From assembly GCF_033958435.1 (NCBI RefSeq), contig NC_134152.1:19318001-19382000 (forward strand): 64,000 bases of DNA, written 5' to 3'. Position 1 is the stretch's first letter, and the number at the start of each line of letters is the position of its first letter. This document shows positions 22,266-33,000 of the stretch, piece by piece. The position numbers were made by a program, and so were the translations under genes. This stretch comes from Carettochelys insculpta. Lineage: Eukaryota > Chordata > Testudines > Carettochelyidae. The notes below the pieces were generated by a model. It was not told where the DNA came from. It saw only the letters and a program-made list of their open reading frames with translations, and did not search any database.

Positions 22266-23072
22266 GGGTAGGTCTACACAGCAAAGTTATTTTGAAATAA
22301 CAGCCATTCTTTTGAAATAAATGTTCTAAGAATCTACACAAGTGCAACTGCTATTTCAAAATAATTTTGAAATGGCAGTTGCTTATTTAGAAATTGGTAA
22401 ACTTCATTCTATGAGGAACAGTGCCTATTTCGAAACAGCTATTTCAAATAGGTGCTTGTAAGACAGGAAATAGAGCCTATTTTGAAATAAGCCATATTGC
22501 GTCCAATGGCTCTGTTTTCAAATAGGTTCTATGTGTGTAGATGCTGTATTTTGAAATAGCAAAGTGCTGTTTTAAAATGCATTTTGGCTATGTCTACACT
22601 AGCATTCCTCTTTTAAAAGAGGCATACAAATGAAGAAAATCAGAAATGTAAATGAGACATGGATATACATATCTGGCAACTCATTTGCATATTCTTCTTT
22701 TGAAAGAGCTTCTTTCGAAAGAAGAGCAGTGTAGATGGGTCTTTTTCGAAAGAAATCCCCATCTTTGAAAGAATGCTTCTTCCTAAAGAAAAATAGGCAG
22801 AAGGGTTCTTTCAAAGATGAGATTACTTTAGAAAGAGCCTCATCTACATTACTTTTCCTCTTTTGAAAGAAAACGCAAATGAGGTGCCAGATATGTAAAT
22901 CTGTGTCTCATTTGCATTTTTGATTTCCTTCATTTGCATACTTCTTTTGAAAGAGGAATGCGAGTGTAGGTGTGGTTTTTGTGTGTAGCTGTATTATTTT
23001 GAAATACGCTATCATGAAAAAGCGCTTCCAGAATAGTTTATTTTGGAATAACACTGCATTGTAGACACACCC
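22266..23072. mobile_element. Harbinger-type MITE (TTTTGAAATA family) interrupted by another MITE
   Basis: Tips GGGTAGGTCTACAC and, inward from the right, GGGTGTGTCTACAATGC. Repeated TATTTTGAAATA/TATTTCAAAATA blocks fill the arms. Flanks TAT and TAC are a 3-bp duplication with one change. The sequence is split by the element at 22586-22977; about 415 bp are its own. A relative lies at 44820-45178. Confidence 0.8.
22586..22977. mobile_element. MITE nested inside a MITE
   Basis: Left tip GGCTATGTCTACACTAGC; the right tip is decayed (GAGTGTAGGTGTGGTT). TTT flanks both sides (22583-22585, 22978-22980), but the right side lies in a T-run. It shares the CTTTTGAAAGAGGAATGC blocks of 21599-21988 and the TCATTTGCATATTCTTC core. 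392 bp, non-coding. Confidence 0.78.
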
Positions 23073-23863
23073 TACGCTACCTTGGCCTGTACATGTGATT
23101 GCCCATGAGGAGATCATCAGAGAGAGAAGGAATCACCTGTGACAGCTGTAAGTCATATCACTGAATAGAAGGCACTCAGGTGCTGTGTGATGAGAGCAGT
23201 GTGAGAACCTCCCTAAATATACAACTTAAGCCTGTTTGACACAATGTGCTTAGCTTTTTCCTAACACCACCAAGGGCGGGAGTTGGAGTTTTCCTTAAAA
23301 GCAGTAAAGAAAATCAGGGATATCGTAAACCTATTGGAGTTCCTAGTTACGCTAGGAATGGGTCCAGTCCCTTGAACATCATGAACATCATGTCAAAGCA
23401 AACCTGACCTCTCTAAAATTCTCTATTGCTTTTTGACATTAGAAATATTACAGAGCTAGGAAAGTAGACTGAAGTTATTTCCAAGTCCTTTGTAAACTAA
23501 ACTCTGCCTGCTACCAAAGCAGCAGCAATCAGGATTTTTGCTTGAGCTACTTGCTCATTGGTGTAAGCATGATTGGGCTGCAGACAGGGGGAGATTTCCG
23601 CGGCAGGCAAGAGGTGTTCTTGCCTCTGGGACTTACTTGCCCATGTTGGTCTTCAAGACAAGCAGTGAGAGCCCTCTGGTTACTTTGGCTTTTGTGGACT
23701 GAGCAACGACTTATTTTGTTGGGTGAATTCTACATGAGGTTAGATTAGAGGGCCAATTCTCTTGTCTGGGAACAGTGTCCTTAGGTTAGCATATATTAAC
23801 TATGATATTGCAGTTAGAGGTGCTTCAACTTATTATTGCAACGTTCCTTCTACTCTGCCACTC
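23073..23863. other. No gene recognised
   Basis: Short frames only. This is the left flank of the large Harbinger element. Confidence 0.4.
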
Positions 23864-24024
23864 AGAAGCCGTGTCTACACGTGCACGCTACTTCGAAGTA
23901 GCGGCACTAACTTCGAAATAGCGCCCGTCACGGCCACACGTGTTGGGCGCTATTTCGATGTTAACATTGATGTTAGGCGGCGAGACGTCGAAGCCACTAA
24001 CCCCATGAGGGGATGGGAATAGCG

Positions 24025-24055
24025 CCCTACTTCGACGTTCAACGTCGAAGTAGGG
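24025..24055. repeat. Perfect subterminal palindrome of the Harbinger
   Basis: CCCTACTTCGACGTT, one C, then its exact inverse complement (15-bp arms). An identical copy lies at 34811-34841 in the 711-bp derivative. Related palindromes occur at 23887-23902 (GCTACTTCGAAGTAGC), 28365-28387 and 28418-28440. They are candidate binding sites for the element's own proteins (inference). Confidence 0.85.
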
Positions 24056-24302
24056 AACATGTAGTCATTGCGCGTCCCGCAACTTCGAAATTGCGGGGTC
24101 CTCCATGGCGGCCATCAGCTGAGGGGTTGAGAGACGCTGTCTCCAGCCCCTCAGCTCAATGGTGGCCGCATGGAGCGGCCCCTTAAAGGTCCCCACCCCC
24201 TCCCTTTCTGTGCAGGAAGCTGAGAGAGCGTGCAGGCAGCAGCAATAACACGCGGCTCACCTGCACGCTCTTCTTCAGCCACCCAGACCCCCAAACGACC
24301 TG

Positions 24303-26324
24303 ATGGCCGCCCGGCAGCCCCCTCAGCGCCCTCAGGGAACACCCTCAAAGGGGAGCCAGGGTTCCCAGGGCGGGAGCCAGGCCGGGAAGTGGCAGTGGGG
24401 CCCCTCCTGGACAGAGGCCGAGCTTCGGGACCTGCTGGGGCTCTGGAGTGAGGTGGAGGTGCTCCAGGTAATGGGGAGCAAGAGGTGGAATGCGGATGCG
24501 TTCGCTTGGCTGGCCGAGGGCCTGGCCACTCGGGGTCACCCTGCCCACACTCCGGACCATGTCTGGAGTAAAGTGAAGGAGCTGTGGCAGGGTTACGCCC
24601 AGGCCCGGGATGCGGCCGGCCGATCTGGGGCCACACCCGTCACTTGCCCCTTTTACAGGGAGCTCAGGGACATCCTGGGCTCCCGGCACACCTCCTCCCC
24701 TCTGGCCACGCTTGACACCTCGGCTGAGGAGCCCCAGCAGGCCCTGAAGCTGGAGTCCGCCCCGGAGGCAAGCCCCGCACCCCGGGGGCCCCCCCTGGAG
24801 CCCACCCCCGGGGCACCAGAGCAGGAGGAGGAGGAGGGGGACTTCTCCTCCACCGACACCGGGCTCCAGATCCTCCTCCTGCCATCCCGGAGCAGCAGCT
24901 GGGCGTCCGCCCCCCAGGTGTCCCCCGACCGTGGGAGTGGACCGTCAGGTATGTACCCCCCCCGGTGCACACCCCCGGGGTTGAGGGGCAGGGGTAATAG
25001 ATATGTGGCAGGGCCCTCCACATGCCCAGATGACCCTGGCCCCAAGGACAGCAGTGGCATGTCCCTCACAGGAGTGCATCAGCCCCTGCCCACACCCCCA
25101 GCACGACAGTGCCATGCCCCATCCCTGGGGCAGGGGGGAGCGGAACCTCTAGGGTCCCCCGGGAGGAGGGGGTGGGACACCCCGCAGCAGCAGCAGCAGC
25201 AGCATGTGATGGAGTGGGGGGAGTGCAAATGCGAGACTCAGGCTAGATATGAGCAACAAGCTGAATAGCTCCCGGTGGCTAAGGATGATCCTGGGGCTAC
25301 AACTGGCAGGTTACACCTCTGCCCTGAACAAAGAGGAGGGAGGAGCCGAGCTGGGTTTGAATCGGGGGCTGCAGTTAGAGGCTAGGGGAAGGGAGAGCTA
25401 GAAGGCTGCCTGCCTGAGGAGGGGGAAAGCTACACCCCAGAGGGGCACCCCTCGGGGTCTTCTCCCCAGGACGGGTTGGAAGGACTGTCTCTGACTGCTG
25501 TACTGTCACTTCTGGGAGAAACTGGGCATCTGTTGCCTAAGAAACCTCTCCTGTCAGAGACCCTGCTGAGTGAAGTGAGTCACTCCCTCTGGGGGACGGG
25601 GTGCAGTGCAGGGGGACCCTTGAACCCCATCACAGCAGCATCTCCAGGGGACGGGGATGGGGAACCTGCAGCACAGGGGTGGGGGGACAAGGGCCACGGC
25701 TCGGGGCCCACACTAACGGCTGTCTCCACTCTTCTTCCCCCCCTCCTGTGTTCTGCAGCTGCACCATCGGAAGGACTGGAGAGCGCCGGCGAGGCTTCAG
25801 TGGTCCCAGAATCCCCTCCGGGGCCATTGCTCCAGGTTAGCCCCTCGGCGGAGCAACGATCAGCCCCACGGTGTGCAAGACGGCGGAACCAGCAGCAGCA
25901 GCCGCCGGCGACGGACCCTCAGCTGCTGGCCCTCCACCGCCGGCAGGTGGAGGTCGCGGAGCAGCGGCTGCCGGTGGAGCAACACCGCCTCCACCTCCAG
26001 GAGTGGGTGCTGGCCTGGCGCCAAGAGGCATGGGGGGCCTACATGGAGACATTCAACCGCATAGCAGATTACCTGGCCCCCCATGCCGCGCCGGCCGCCG
26101 CTGCGCCCGCCCTGTGTGCTCCACCCGCTGCGCCACCCGCTGCTCCAGTCGCTGCGCCGTCCGCCGTCGCCCCGCCACCCACCACCGAGGGCCATTCTGC
26201 CAAGGGAGACCTGGGGCCAGCTGACACTCGCCGGCCGTATCTTCCGGTCCGCCCGGCCCCCAGCCAGCCAGGGCTGCGGCCGAGGTGGGGATCCCGGCCG
26301 CCCACCCCCAGTGCTGGACTGTAG
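24303..26324 (+). CDS. Myb/SANT-like DNA-binding protein of the Harbinger element (2 exons)
   Basis: Exon 1 is 24303-24948 and ends at CAG before GTATGT. The intron is 24949-25758, with a C/T-rich tract and TTCTGCAG before exon 2 (25759-26324). The junction splits a codon and keeps frame, giving 403 aa. Residues about 34-126 form the SANT/trihelix-like domain: PSWTEAELRDLLGLWSE, a second helix around RWNADAFAWLAEGLATRG, and KVKELWQGYAQARDAAGRSG followed by CPFYRELRDILG. Residues about 270-325 are a charged, probably coiled helix (LLALHRRQVEVAEQRL, then METFNRIADYL). The tail is Ala/Pro-rich. In Harbinger systems this partner binds the transposon ends and helps bring the transposase into the nucleus. 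The reading is open throughout. The start is the first ATG giving the full domain; the splice sites are predicted by eye. Confidence 0.85.
25187..25204. repeat. (CAG)n tract in the SANT-gene intron
   Basis: Uninterrupted AGC/CAG units in the predicted intron. Without splicing it would encode a glutamine run before the TAG that ends the unspliced frame at 25268. Confidence 0.8.
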
Positions 26325-26570
26325 GGGGTGTGGGGCCCAGGACGTGGCCCCCCCCCCTTGTATATATTCCCCCCACTTTTTTGGTTTTCGGCCTTGTACA
26401 TAGTTTGTATTTATTTATTTGTGACCCCCGTTTTCACTGTCTGATCCTTCCCCCCCATGTAAATAGTTCTCCCCTTCCTTGTTATCCCTGTTTTTTTTGT
26501 AAATATACATACATATATAATATTAAGTTAGTTAGAAGTTCCTATAGTTATTATTAGTAAGAAGAGTTGC

Positions 26571-26576
26571 AGTAAA
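26571..26576 (+). promoter_or_regulatory. Possible poly(A) signal variant AGTAAA for the SANT gene
   Basis: AGTAAA lies about 250 bp after the SANT stop and is followed by a T/G-containing stretch. No AATAAA is seen on this strand closer to the stop. Weak call. Confidence 0.3.
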
Positions 26577-26606
26577 GATGTTTGATTTCACAAACAAGTG
26601 TCTGCT

Positions 26607-26612
26607 TTTATT
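26607..26612 (-). promoter_or_regulatory. AATAAA poly(A) signal overlapping the transposase stop codon
   Basis: The minus strand reads AATAAA at 26612-26607, and the TAA stop of the transposase frame is 26610-26608 within it. The transposase mRNA would thus have almost no 3' UTR before the signal. Confidence 0.6.
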
Positions 26613-28160
26613 TGTACAAGAAAAGTGTGTGGGGGGTGTGCTGTTGGGTGCTCTGTGGTGTGGGCGTAGGGGCAGGGAGTGTTGTGGGGGATGGGGGGGC
26701 GGTGGGGGCCTGCCAGAGTTCACCCCACGGCCTCATCGAAGTGGGCCCGCAGGACCTCCCGGACCCGGGTCCCTTCGGGGTCCACCTGGCGACTGGGGCA
26801 GCGGGTGGCTGCACATCGGCCCTGCCGGCCTCCACAGCCCAGCCCTGAAAGAAGGCCTCCCCCTTGCTCTCCACCCGATTGTGTAGGGCGCTGCACGCAC
26901 CCACAATCTGGGGGATGTTGGTGGGGCCCGCATCCAGGAGGGTGAGGAGACACCTCCAGCACCCTTTGAGGTGGCCAAATGAGCGCTCCACCACCTGGCG
27001 CGTGTGGTTCAGGCGCTGGTTGAAGCGCTCCTGGCTGGCAGACAGATGGCCCGTGTACGGGTGCATGAGCCAGGGCCGGAGGGGGTATGCCGCATCTGCG
27101 ATGACAGAGAGGGGCATGGTGGTGTCCCCCACAGGGCTCTCCCGCTGGGGGATGTAGGTCCCTGCCTCCAGCCGGCGGCACAGGCCCGAGTTCCAGAAAA
27201 CCCGGGCGTTGTGGGTGCTGCCAGGCCAGCCCACATAAATGTCCTGGAAACAGCCCCGGCTGTCTACCAAGGCCTGGAGGACCACTGAGTGGTAGCCCTT
27301 CCGGTTGATGTAGTGTCCTCCACTGTGCTTCGGGGTGCGGATGGGGATGTGAGTCCCATCCAGAGCCCCAAAGCAATTGGGGAAGCCCAGGGTGGCAAAG
27401 CCCGCGATGGTGGCATCTGGGTCCCCCAGGCTCACGAGCCTGCGGAGGAGCATGGCGTTGATGGTGCGGACGACCTGCAGGGGAAGCACATGGGAGAGCA
27501 CCAATGAGGGGTGAGCAGGGTGTGTGTGGCCCTCCCCTGCCAGGGCCCCCTGCCCTGCCCTGCCAGGGCCCCCCCTCACCTCCCCTGCCCAGGCCCCCCT
27601 GCGCTGCCAGGGCTGCCTCCCCCCGCTCCCCCCGTGGGTCCTCTTACCTCCATGAGGATAGCCCCGACGGTGGCCTTGCCGACGCCAAACTGCTGCCCCA
27701 CGGATCAGTAACTGTCTGGAGTGGCCAGCTTCCAGACAGCGATGCCGACCCATTTCTCCACACTGAGGGCACGCTGCATGGCAGTGTCCTGGTGCCTCAG
27801 TGCGGGGGTGAGCCACTGGCATAGCTCCATAAATGTCTGCCGGCTCATGCGAAAGTTCCTGAGCCAGCGGTCGTCATCCCACTCCCCAAGCACCAGCTGC
27901 TCCCACCAGTCGGTGCTGGTGGGGTAGCTCCACAGCCGGTGGCGTATGAGGCGGCGGGGGGGGGGTCGGGGTGCTGCAGGGTTGGGGGTTGCGTCCTCCT
28001 CCCCTGCGCGCAGCTCCTCCTCTGTGGCAAGGAGGTGCTCAGCTGCCCCCTGCATGGCATGGAGCAGGGCGAGCACTGCTCCTGCAGGGGCGGCTGGGTG
28101 GACCTCTGGCTGCTGCTGCTGCTGGGGGTCCATCATGACTGCGTCGCCCGAGGTGTGCAT
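26608..28160 (-). pseudogene. HARBI1-type DDE transposase with one premature stop (2 exons)
   Basis: Exon 1 runs 28160-27648 and ends ATGGAG before GTAAGAGG. The intron is 27647-27475. Exon 2 starts at 27474 after CTTCCCCTGCAG and runs to a TAA at 26608. The frame continues across the junction for 459 codons. Exon 1 begins with a Gln/Ala-rich segment, then WWEQLVLGEWDDDRWLRNFR and a helix-turn-helix-like region ending GVGKATVGAILMEV. Codon 152 (27707-27705) is TGA in the context PDSY-stop-SVGQQFGVG; the family normally has Arg here, and CGA to TGA is a single CpG transition. Exon 2 holds the catalytic motifs: D210 in GALDGTH, D298 in VIADAAYPL, and E334 in QVVERSFG, 35 residues apart for the last two. 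STHNARVF replaces the common HDARVF form. Readthrough or another copy would be needed for activity. Confidence 0.9.
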
Positions 28161-28679
28161 GCCTATGGCTCTGCAGACTGCATGCTGTACAGGCTGAGTG
28201 TGTCTGGGAGGGGCCCTTTAAGGGAGCAGCTAGCTGTTGCCCCGGAAGCGCTAGTCCGCCCTGTGACCCTGTCTGCAGCTGTGCCTGGCACCCTTATTTC
28301 GATGTGTGCTACTTTGGCGTGTAGATGTTCCCTCGCTGAGCCTATTTCGATGTGGTGCTGCACGACGTCGATGTTGAACATCGACGTTGCCAGCCCTGGA
28401 GGACGTGTAGACGTTATTCATCGAAATAGCCTATTTCGATGTCGGTACATCAAAATAAGCTACTTCGATGTAGGCTTCACGTGTAGACTTAGCTAGAGAG
28501 GCACTTTCAAACACTAGCCTTTACTGTACCTTTAAATAGGTATTGTGGTAGTTGCAAGATTTCCCTACTCTAAAGGGAGTATCACCAACATTATAAATAA
28601 GATCGAAATTGCTCAATGGCATAAGGGACCCACTATATCATCAGATATTACTGTCAGTGGGTGTTTTAATAAACTTCAG

Positions 28680-28951
28680 GGCTGCATCTACATTGTCTCC
28701 CAACTTTGAAGGCAGCATACTAATTAGGGTGTCGGGTGATTTACTAATGGAGTGTTGCGGTGCATATGCAGCACTTCATTAGGCTAATTCTCCCCACCAA
28801 CAACTTTGAAGCGGCAAACTTCGAAGTGCTGGCATGAGTGTAGCCGCGGCTAACCTGCTGGTACTTTGAAGTGCCCAGGCTTCATTAGTAATTTTCGAAC
28901 ACCCTACTTATCATGCTCCCTTCGAAGTTGGGAGCTAGTGTAGACACAGCC
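28680..28951. mobile_element. Harbinger-type MITE with CAG duplication
   Basis: Tips GGCTGCATCTACATTGTC and, inward from the right, GGCTGTGTCTACACTAGC; CAG on both sides (28677-28679, 28952-28954). Inverted blocks CTCCCAACTTTGAAGG/CCTTCGAAGTTGGGAG flank an AAGTGCTG/GCATATG core shared with 5174-5411 and 44045-44343. 272 bp, non-coding. Confidence 0.88.
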
Positions 28952-28974
28952 CAGAGGATGAAAAGGTCCTGCCT

Positions 28975-29637
28975 TACGTCCCTAAGCACCCCTGCCAGAG
29001 CACTGCTCCTGATGTGACGCTGGTGCAAAAAAAGCAAACATGATTCTGAGATGCATTAACAGGAGTGTCGTGAGCGAGACATGATAAGTCATTCCTCCAC
29101 ACTACTCAGCACTGATTAGGCTTCAATTGGAGTATTGTATCCAGTTCTGGGCACTACATTTTTCAAGATAGACGTGAAGAACTTGGAGAAGGTCCAGAGA
29201 AGAACAACAAGAACGACTGAAGGTCTAGAGAACATCAGCTTTGATAGAAGACTGAAAGAACTGGGCTTGTTTAGTTGAGTAAAGAGAAGACTTAGAGGGG
29301 ACATAATAGCTGTTTTCAAGTAACTTAAAGAGGGTTTCAAGGAGGAGGGATTGTTCTTCTTGGCTTCTGAGGTTAGGACGGGAAACAATGGGCTTAAATT
29401 GCAGCAAGGGAGGTTTAGGTTGAACATTAGGAAAAACTTCCTGTCAGAGTGGTTAAACACTGGAATAAATTACTTGGGGAGGTTGTGGAATCTCCATTAC
29501 TGAAAATATTTAAGAGCAGGTTAGATAGACGCCTATCAGGGATGGTCTAGATGGTGCCTGGTCCTGCTGTGAGGGCAGGGGACTGGACTTGATGACTTCT
29601 CGGGGTCCCTTCCAGTTCTAGTGTTCTATGATTCTGT
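28975..29637 (+). mobile_element. CR1 LINE 3' end with terminal ATTCTATG-type motif
   Basis: Sense-strand CR1 3' end: GTATTGTATCCAGTTCTGGG, CTTGGAGAAGGTCCAGAG, GAAAAACTTCCTGTCAGAG, GGACTTGATGACTTCTCGGG and the CR1 terminal TTCTATGATTCTG near 29625-29637. It carries the last RT-proximal codons and the 3' UTR. Divergence is modest for this window, so it may be a younger insertion. 5'-truncated. Confidence 0.9.
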
Positions 29638-29699
29638 CTGCAGCAACATCTAATTTTGGTACAAGTGGTCACCTGTCTATACAGCATATAGTCATGCCC

Positions 29700-30010
29700 G
29701 CTGACTTGTTGGAGGGGAAGGAAGCCAAGGTGGCAATTGCCCTGGGGATGGGTAGTTCAGAGAGGCCTGGAGCTTTCTGCCTCTGCTACTGAGGGAGCTG
29801 TGGCTGGAGCCCCAGGCCCTTTTGAATTGCTGCTGGAGTGCCACTCTGCACATTCTGTGCAGTTCTGTGGGCTGGGGAGAGTGGCAACACAGTTTGGGTG
29901 GTGCTAAGGGCTAACTGCCCTCAGAGCCACCCCTTCAAGGGTCATTAAGCCAGAGTTCCACTGCACCTTGCCCCAGGGCCTGCAGTTGCTGTCAGCCCTG
30001 CTGCCCGTAG
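29700..30010 (-). repeat. GC-rich dispersed repeat, copy 3 (inverted)
   Basis: Reads GGCAATTGCCCTGGGGATGG, then GAGCCCCAGGCCCTTTTGAA: the inverse of 3130-3340 and 17148-17290. Diverged. Confidence 0.4.
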
Positions 30011-33000
30011 CTGCCAGTAGGTCAGAGCCTGGTTGTGCTATCAAATGCTACTTCATTACAGATAATGAAGGTGACAAAAGCTGGCTGTGGCAGAGACCAA
30101 ATGATTGAATCATGACCTTTTTCTGCAATAAACCCTGCATGATCTAGAACACATATCCGGAGAAGTTCTGTGGCTTGTGTTAGGCAGGAAATCAGACTAG
30201 ATTATCACAATGGTGCCTTCTGGCCTTGGAATCTCTTCTTTCTCTAGAAAACTGCATTTTTGGTGTTGTGATGTGTGGAAATGGTGAAGACCCAAAGAAC
30301 TGACAGTGGGTCACTGTCTGTACAGCAGTTAGGGCTGGTGAGAGCACAGACAGGTAGTTGGTGGTTGAGTGATCTGGGGATGGGAACTTGATAAGGTATG
30401 TAGAAGCAAAAGAGAGACCTAGCAAAAGTTTGGTCAAGCTGTAGCCTGTCCTGAAAGGAATGATGGTTGTTACGCTGAAGATATGCGGAGATGAGAGATG
30501 AGAGGCAAATGCTTCTAGCATACTGATAATGTCAAGCAGTTTTGAGATAAGCCAGACGCAGGCAGTACCAACTCCCATTAATTAGGATAGTAAGCTTTGA
30601 AACTCATCTGTTACTAAGTCATGTGACTGTTGTTTTTTTTTCCTTTAAAGGTCTATATACCTGCCCAAATTTGTATTCAAGGAGACATCTTAACTGGCTA
30701 GGGGAAACACATCAGTTGGTGCTCTCCTCTGCAGCTGCTCGTATCTTCTAATAAAGAGTCTCTGACAGTTTCTAACCAAACGCAGTGTGAAGCTTTGTTT
30801 CGTCCACAGGTATTACATATCACTTTCCATCAGTCGCTGAAAAAACAAAACAACAAAACCACACCACTGGTTGTTGTACATACCACAAACAGCCAATGCC
30901 TCCAATGTAGTCATGTTTGGAAGTCCAACACTCTTAAAACATGCCCTAAATTTTTATTTTCTGAAGTGCTTATAGTTTTTTGAAAGTGTGCAAACAAGAT
31001 GTTAGTCTTTGACATTGGAAATGTAAACCAGGCTTAAAAGAAAGAGCTAAAAGAAGGCGAGTATTTGATAAAAGGTATAGTGTTGTGCTGATGCAAATAC
31101 CCAGGATTCGTTCCTGCAAAAGCAGCCACCATGACACAGAATAGTACACCACAGAAATAAACACAGCATAGTCATTCAGAATGTTCACAACTTTACACCA
31201 GTCCATGCAAAAAACTGGTTTACCTTCTCTCTAATGAGGGCAAGGATAGTGGGTGGAAAAAAATTACTTGTTATGCTGGAGGGCGTTGGGAGCTGCCAGT
31301 AAGTATCTTTGATATATGGGCAATCATGGACCTTGTTGAGGCTCACGGGCATGCTGACCATCCTTCATTCTGCCTAACAGAAGAGGGAATTAAGTTCCTT
31401 TATTAAGTAAGATAGCTTTAATAATAGAAGTCACCACCCAAAGCACACAGACCACGTAAAGGCCCAAGCAAGAGCTAACTCCAGAAGAATGATGAGGGTT
31501 TCCTCTGTACTAATTGAAAAGGCAATGGCTGGGGCATTGATTGGTTTGTAGATGTGTGTCAGAAGAGAGAAGCCAGCATATAGTGAGCTAAGTACTGTTA
31601 GCACAGTCCTGAAAGAAGGTCAAGTGAGAGCATGCACATTTTTTATGTATGAAAAAATTGCTCTAAAGGAATACTTGGCTCTTAACAATTTATTTTAAGA
31701 GAAATCGCTCATACCTGGTTATTGCTCGGGACAAAGGGACAAAACAGTATTTTCCTCACTGACTGAAATTTTAATTGTCATGGGAGTGAGTAGAACTTTG
31801 TAAGACTGAGTTTTGGGATCTTTCTCTTGTGATCACAGAACACTAGAAATCTGGGATGAGAGAAGGGAAGGTTTATCAGGAACATGAATGTTAATGGAAA
31901 TTGCGTGCAAATCTTAGCTCCACCTTTTAAGAGCTGAGCGCACATAGCTCTCTGACTTACATAAAGTGGTGGGTGCTCAGCACCTATGAAGTCTCACCAT
32001 AGAGTTGGGGATTTCTCCTGCCCCAGAGATCGTCCTAATGTCTGTCAGGTTTTTTACATGGATAACTAGTGCAGCAGAGCCCCTGAGGGATAGACGGAGG
32101 GAAAATTTCATATTCATTAACATTCTACATGCTCTTTTGTACTGAATTACATACTGCAATGTGTGCAGATAGTCTCCAATGGAGTGGCTGAAGAAATGGA
32201 AACGTGGCCAATATTGAAGGCATAGGAATACAACTGCGTGATTTGCACTGAGTACTTCATTACAGAGGGGTATCTGAAAAGTGAGTGAGCTGGTTGAGAG
32301 ATGCTCAGAAGGACGGACTATGCAGATGGAGCTATGGAAATCAGGTGAGATGGGTATTTCTGACAGAGGTCAGAACTACAGAGTTTAGGTCCAGATTCAT
32401 GTTTCACTGACATTCAGGTGTGTTGGGACTCAGAATTTGGAGGCTAAATGATTCCTGAAAAGAGGGCAATTAGTCTGTGCTATATTCCCATAATCAAAGA
32501 ATAAAGGATTTGTAAGTCCCAAATGTACTTAAAAGGTCTGATCTGAACTTTGCTCTGCATCTTTGACATGATGTTGCTCTTTTGTTTATTCTCAGTTTCA
32601 CATTCTCTTTATACACTGTGAAAGAGGTGTTTACAGAGCAGGAAACTGAGTTCCCATCTCTGACTATAACTTTCTTTATGACCTTCAAAAGGTCTCTTAG
32701 CCATGTCACCATTTCCTTTTCTGTAAAAGGGGCTAACACCACCCATCATCCTGGGTATATTGTAAGTAGAGTGGTATGAGACCATTAAAACCAGTTATGG
32801 TCTTTGATAGCTTTTTCTGTCCAGTCTCAAAGCTCTTAAACTGAGTAATGCTCATAGCCTTCACAGAATTCCTCCTCAGCTGAGGATTCAGAAGTAGGGC
32901 CATAATTTTAAGTGCCCGTAAATTTTGGATTCCAAAATTCTTTGGTGCTCAGCATGAAAAGCCCCAGTGTCTCTATTTTACTGGTCAAATATGGTAGTCC

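Larger units (their letters stand above)
23867..28494. mobile_element. Near-complete autonomous-type PIF/Harbinger transposon
   Basis: The 4,628-bp element begins AGCCGTGTCTACACGTG and ends CACGTGTAGACTTAGCT. The 36-bp terminal inverted repeats match at 29 of 36 positions. AGA flanks both sides (23864-23866, 28495-28497), the 3-bp duplication typical of the superfamily. The subterminal regions are packed with short palindromes built on TTCGAA and ACGTCGA. Inside are a plus-strand SANT-like gene and a convergent minus-strand HARBI1-type transposase gene, the standard two-protein content of Harbinger elements. It is much richer in GC and CpG than the flanks. One nonsense codon in the transposase is the only visible inactivating change. 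Confidence 0.93.

Noticed and set aside
25476..25758. First 94 codons of the 282-codon frame before the SANT second exon
   Set aside because: It lies in the predicted intron; the strong acceptor TTCTGCAG and frame-preserving join favour starting the exon at 25759.
27475..27822. N-terminal 116 codons of the long 404-codon transposase frame
   Set aside because: This stretch covers the predicted intron and lies antisense to no known domain; the true upstream part is the spliced exon 28160-27648.
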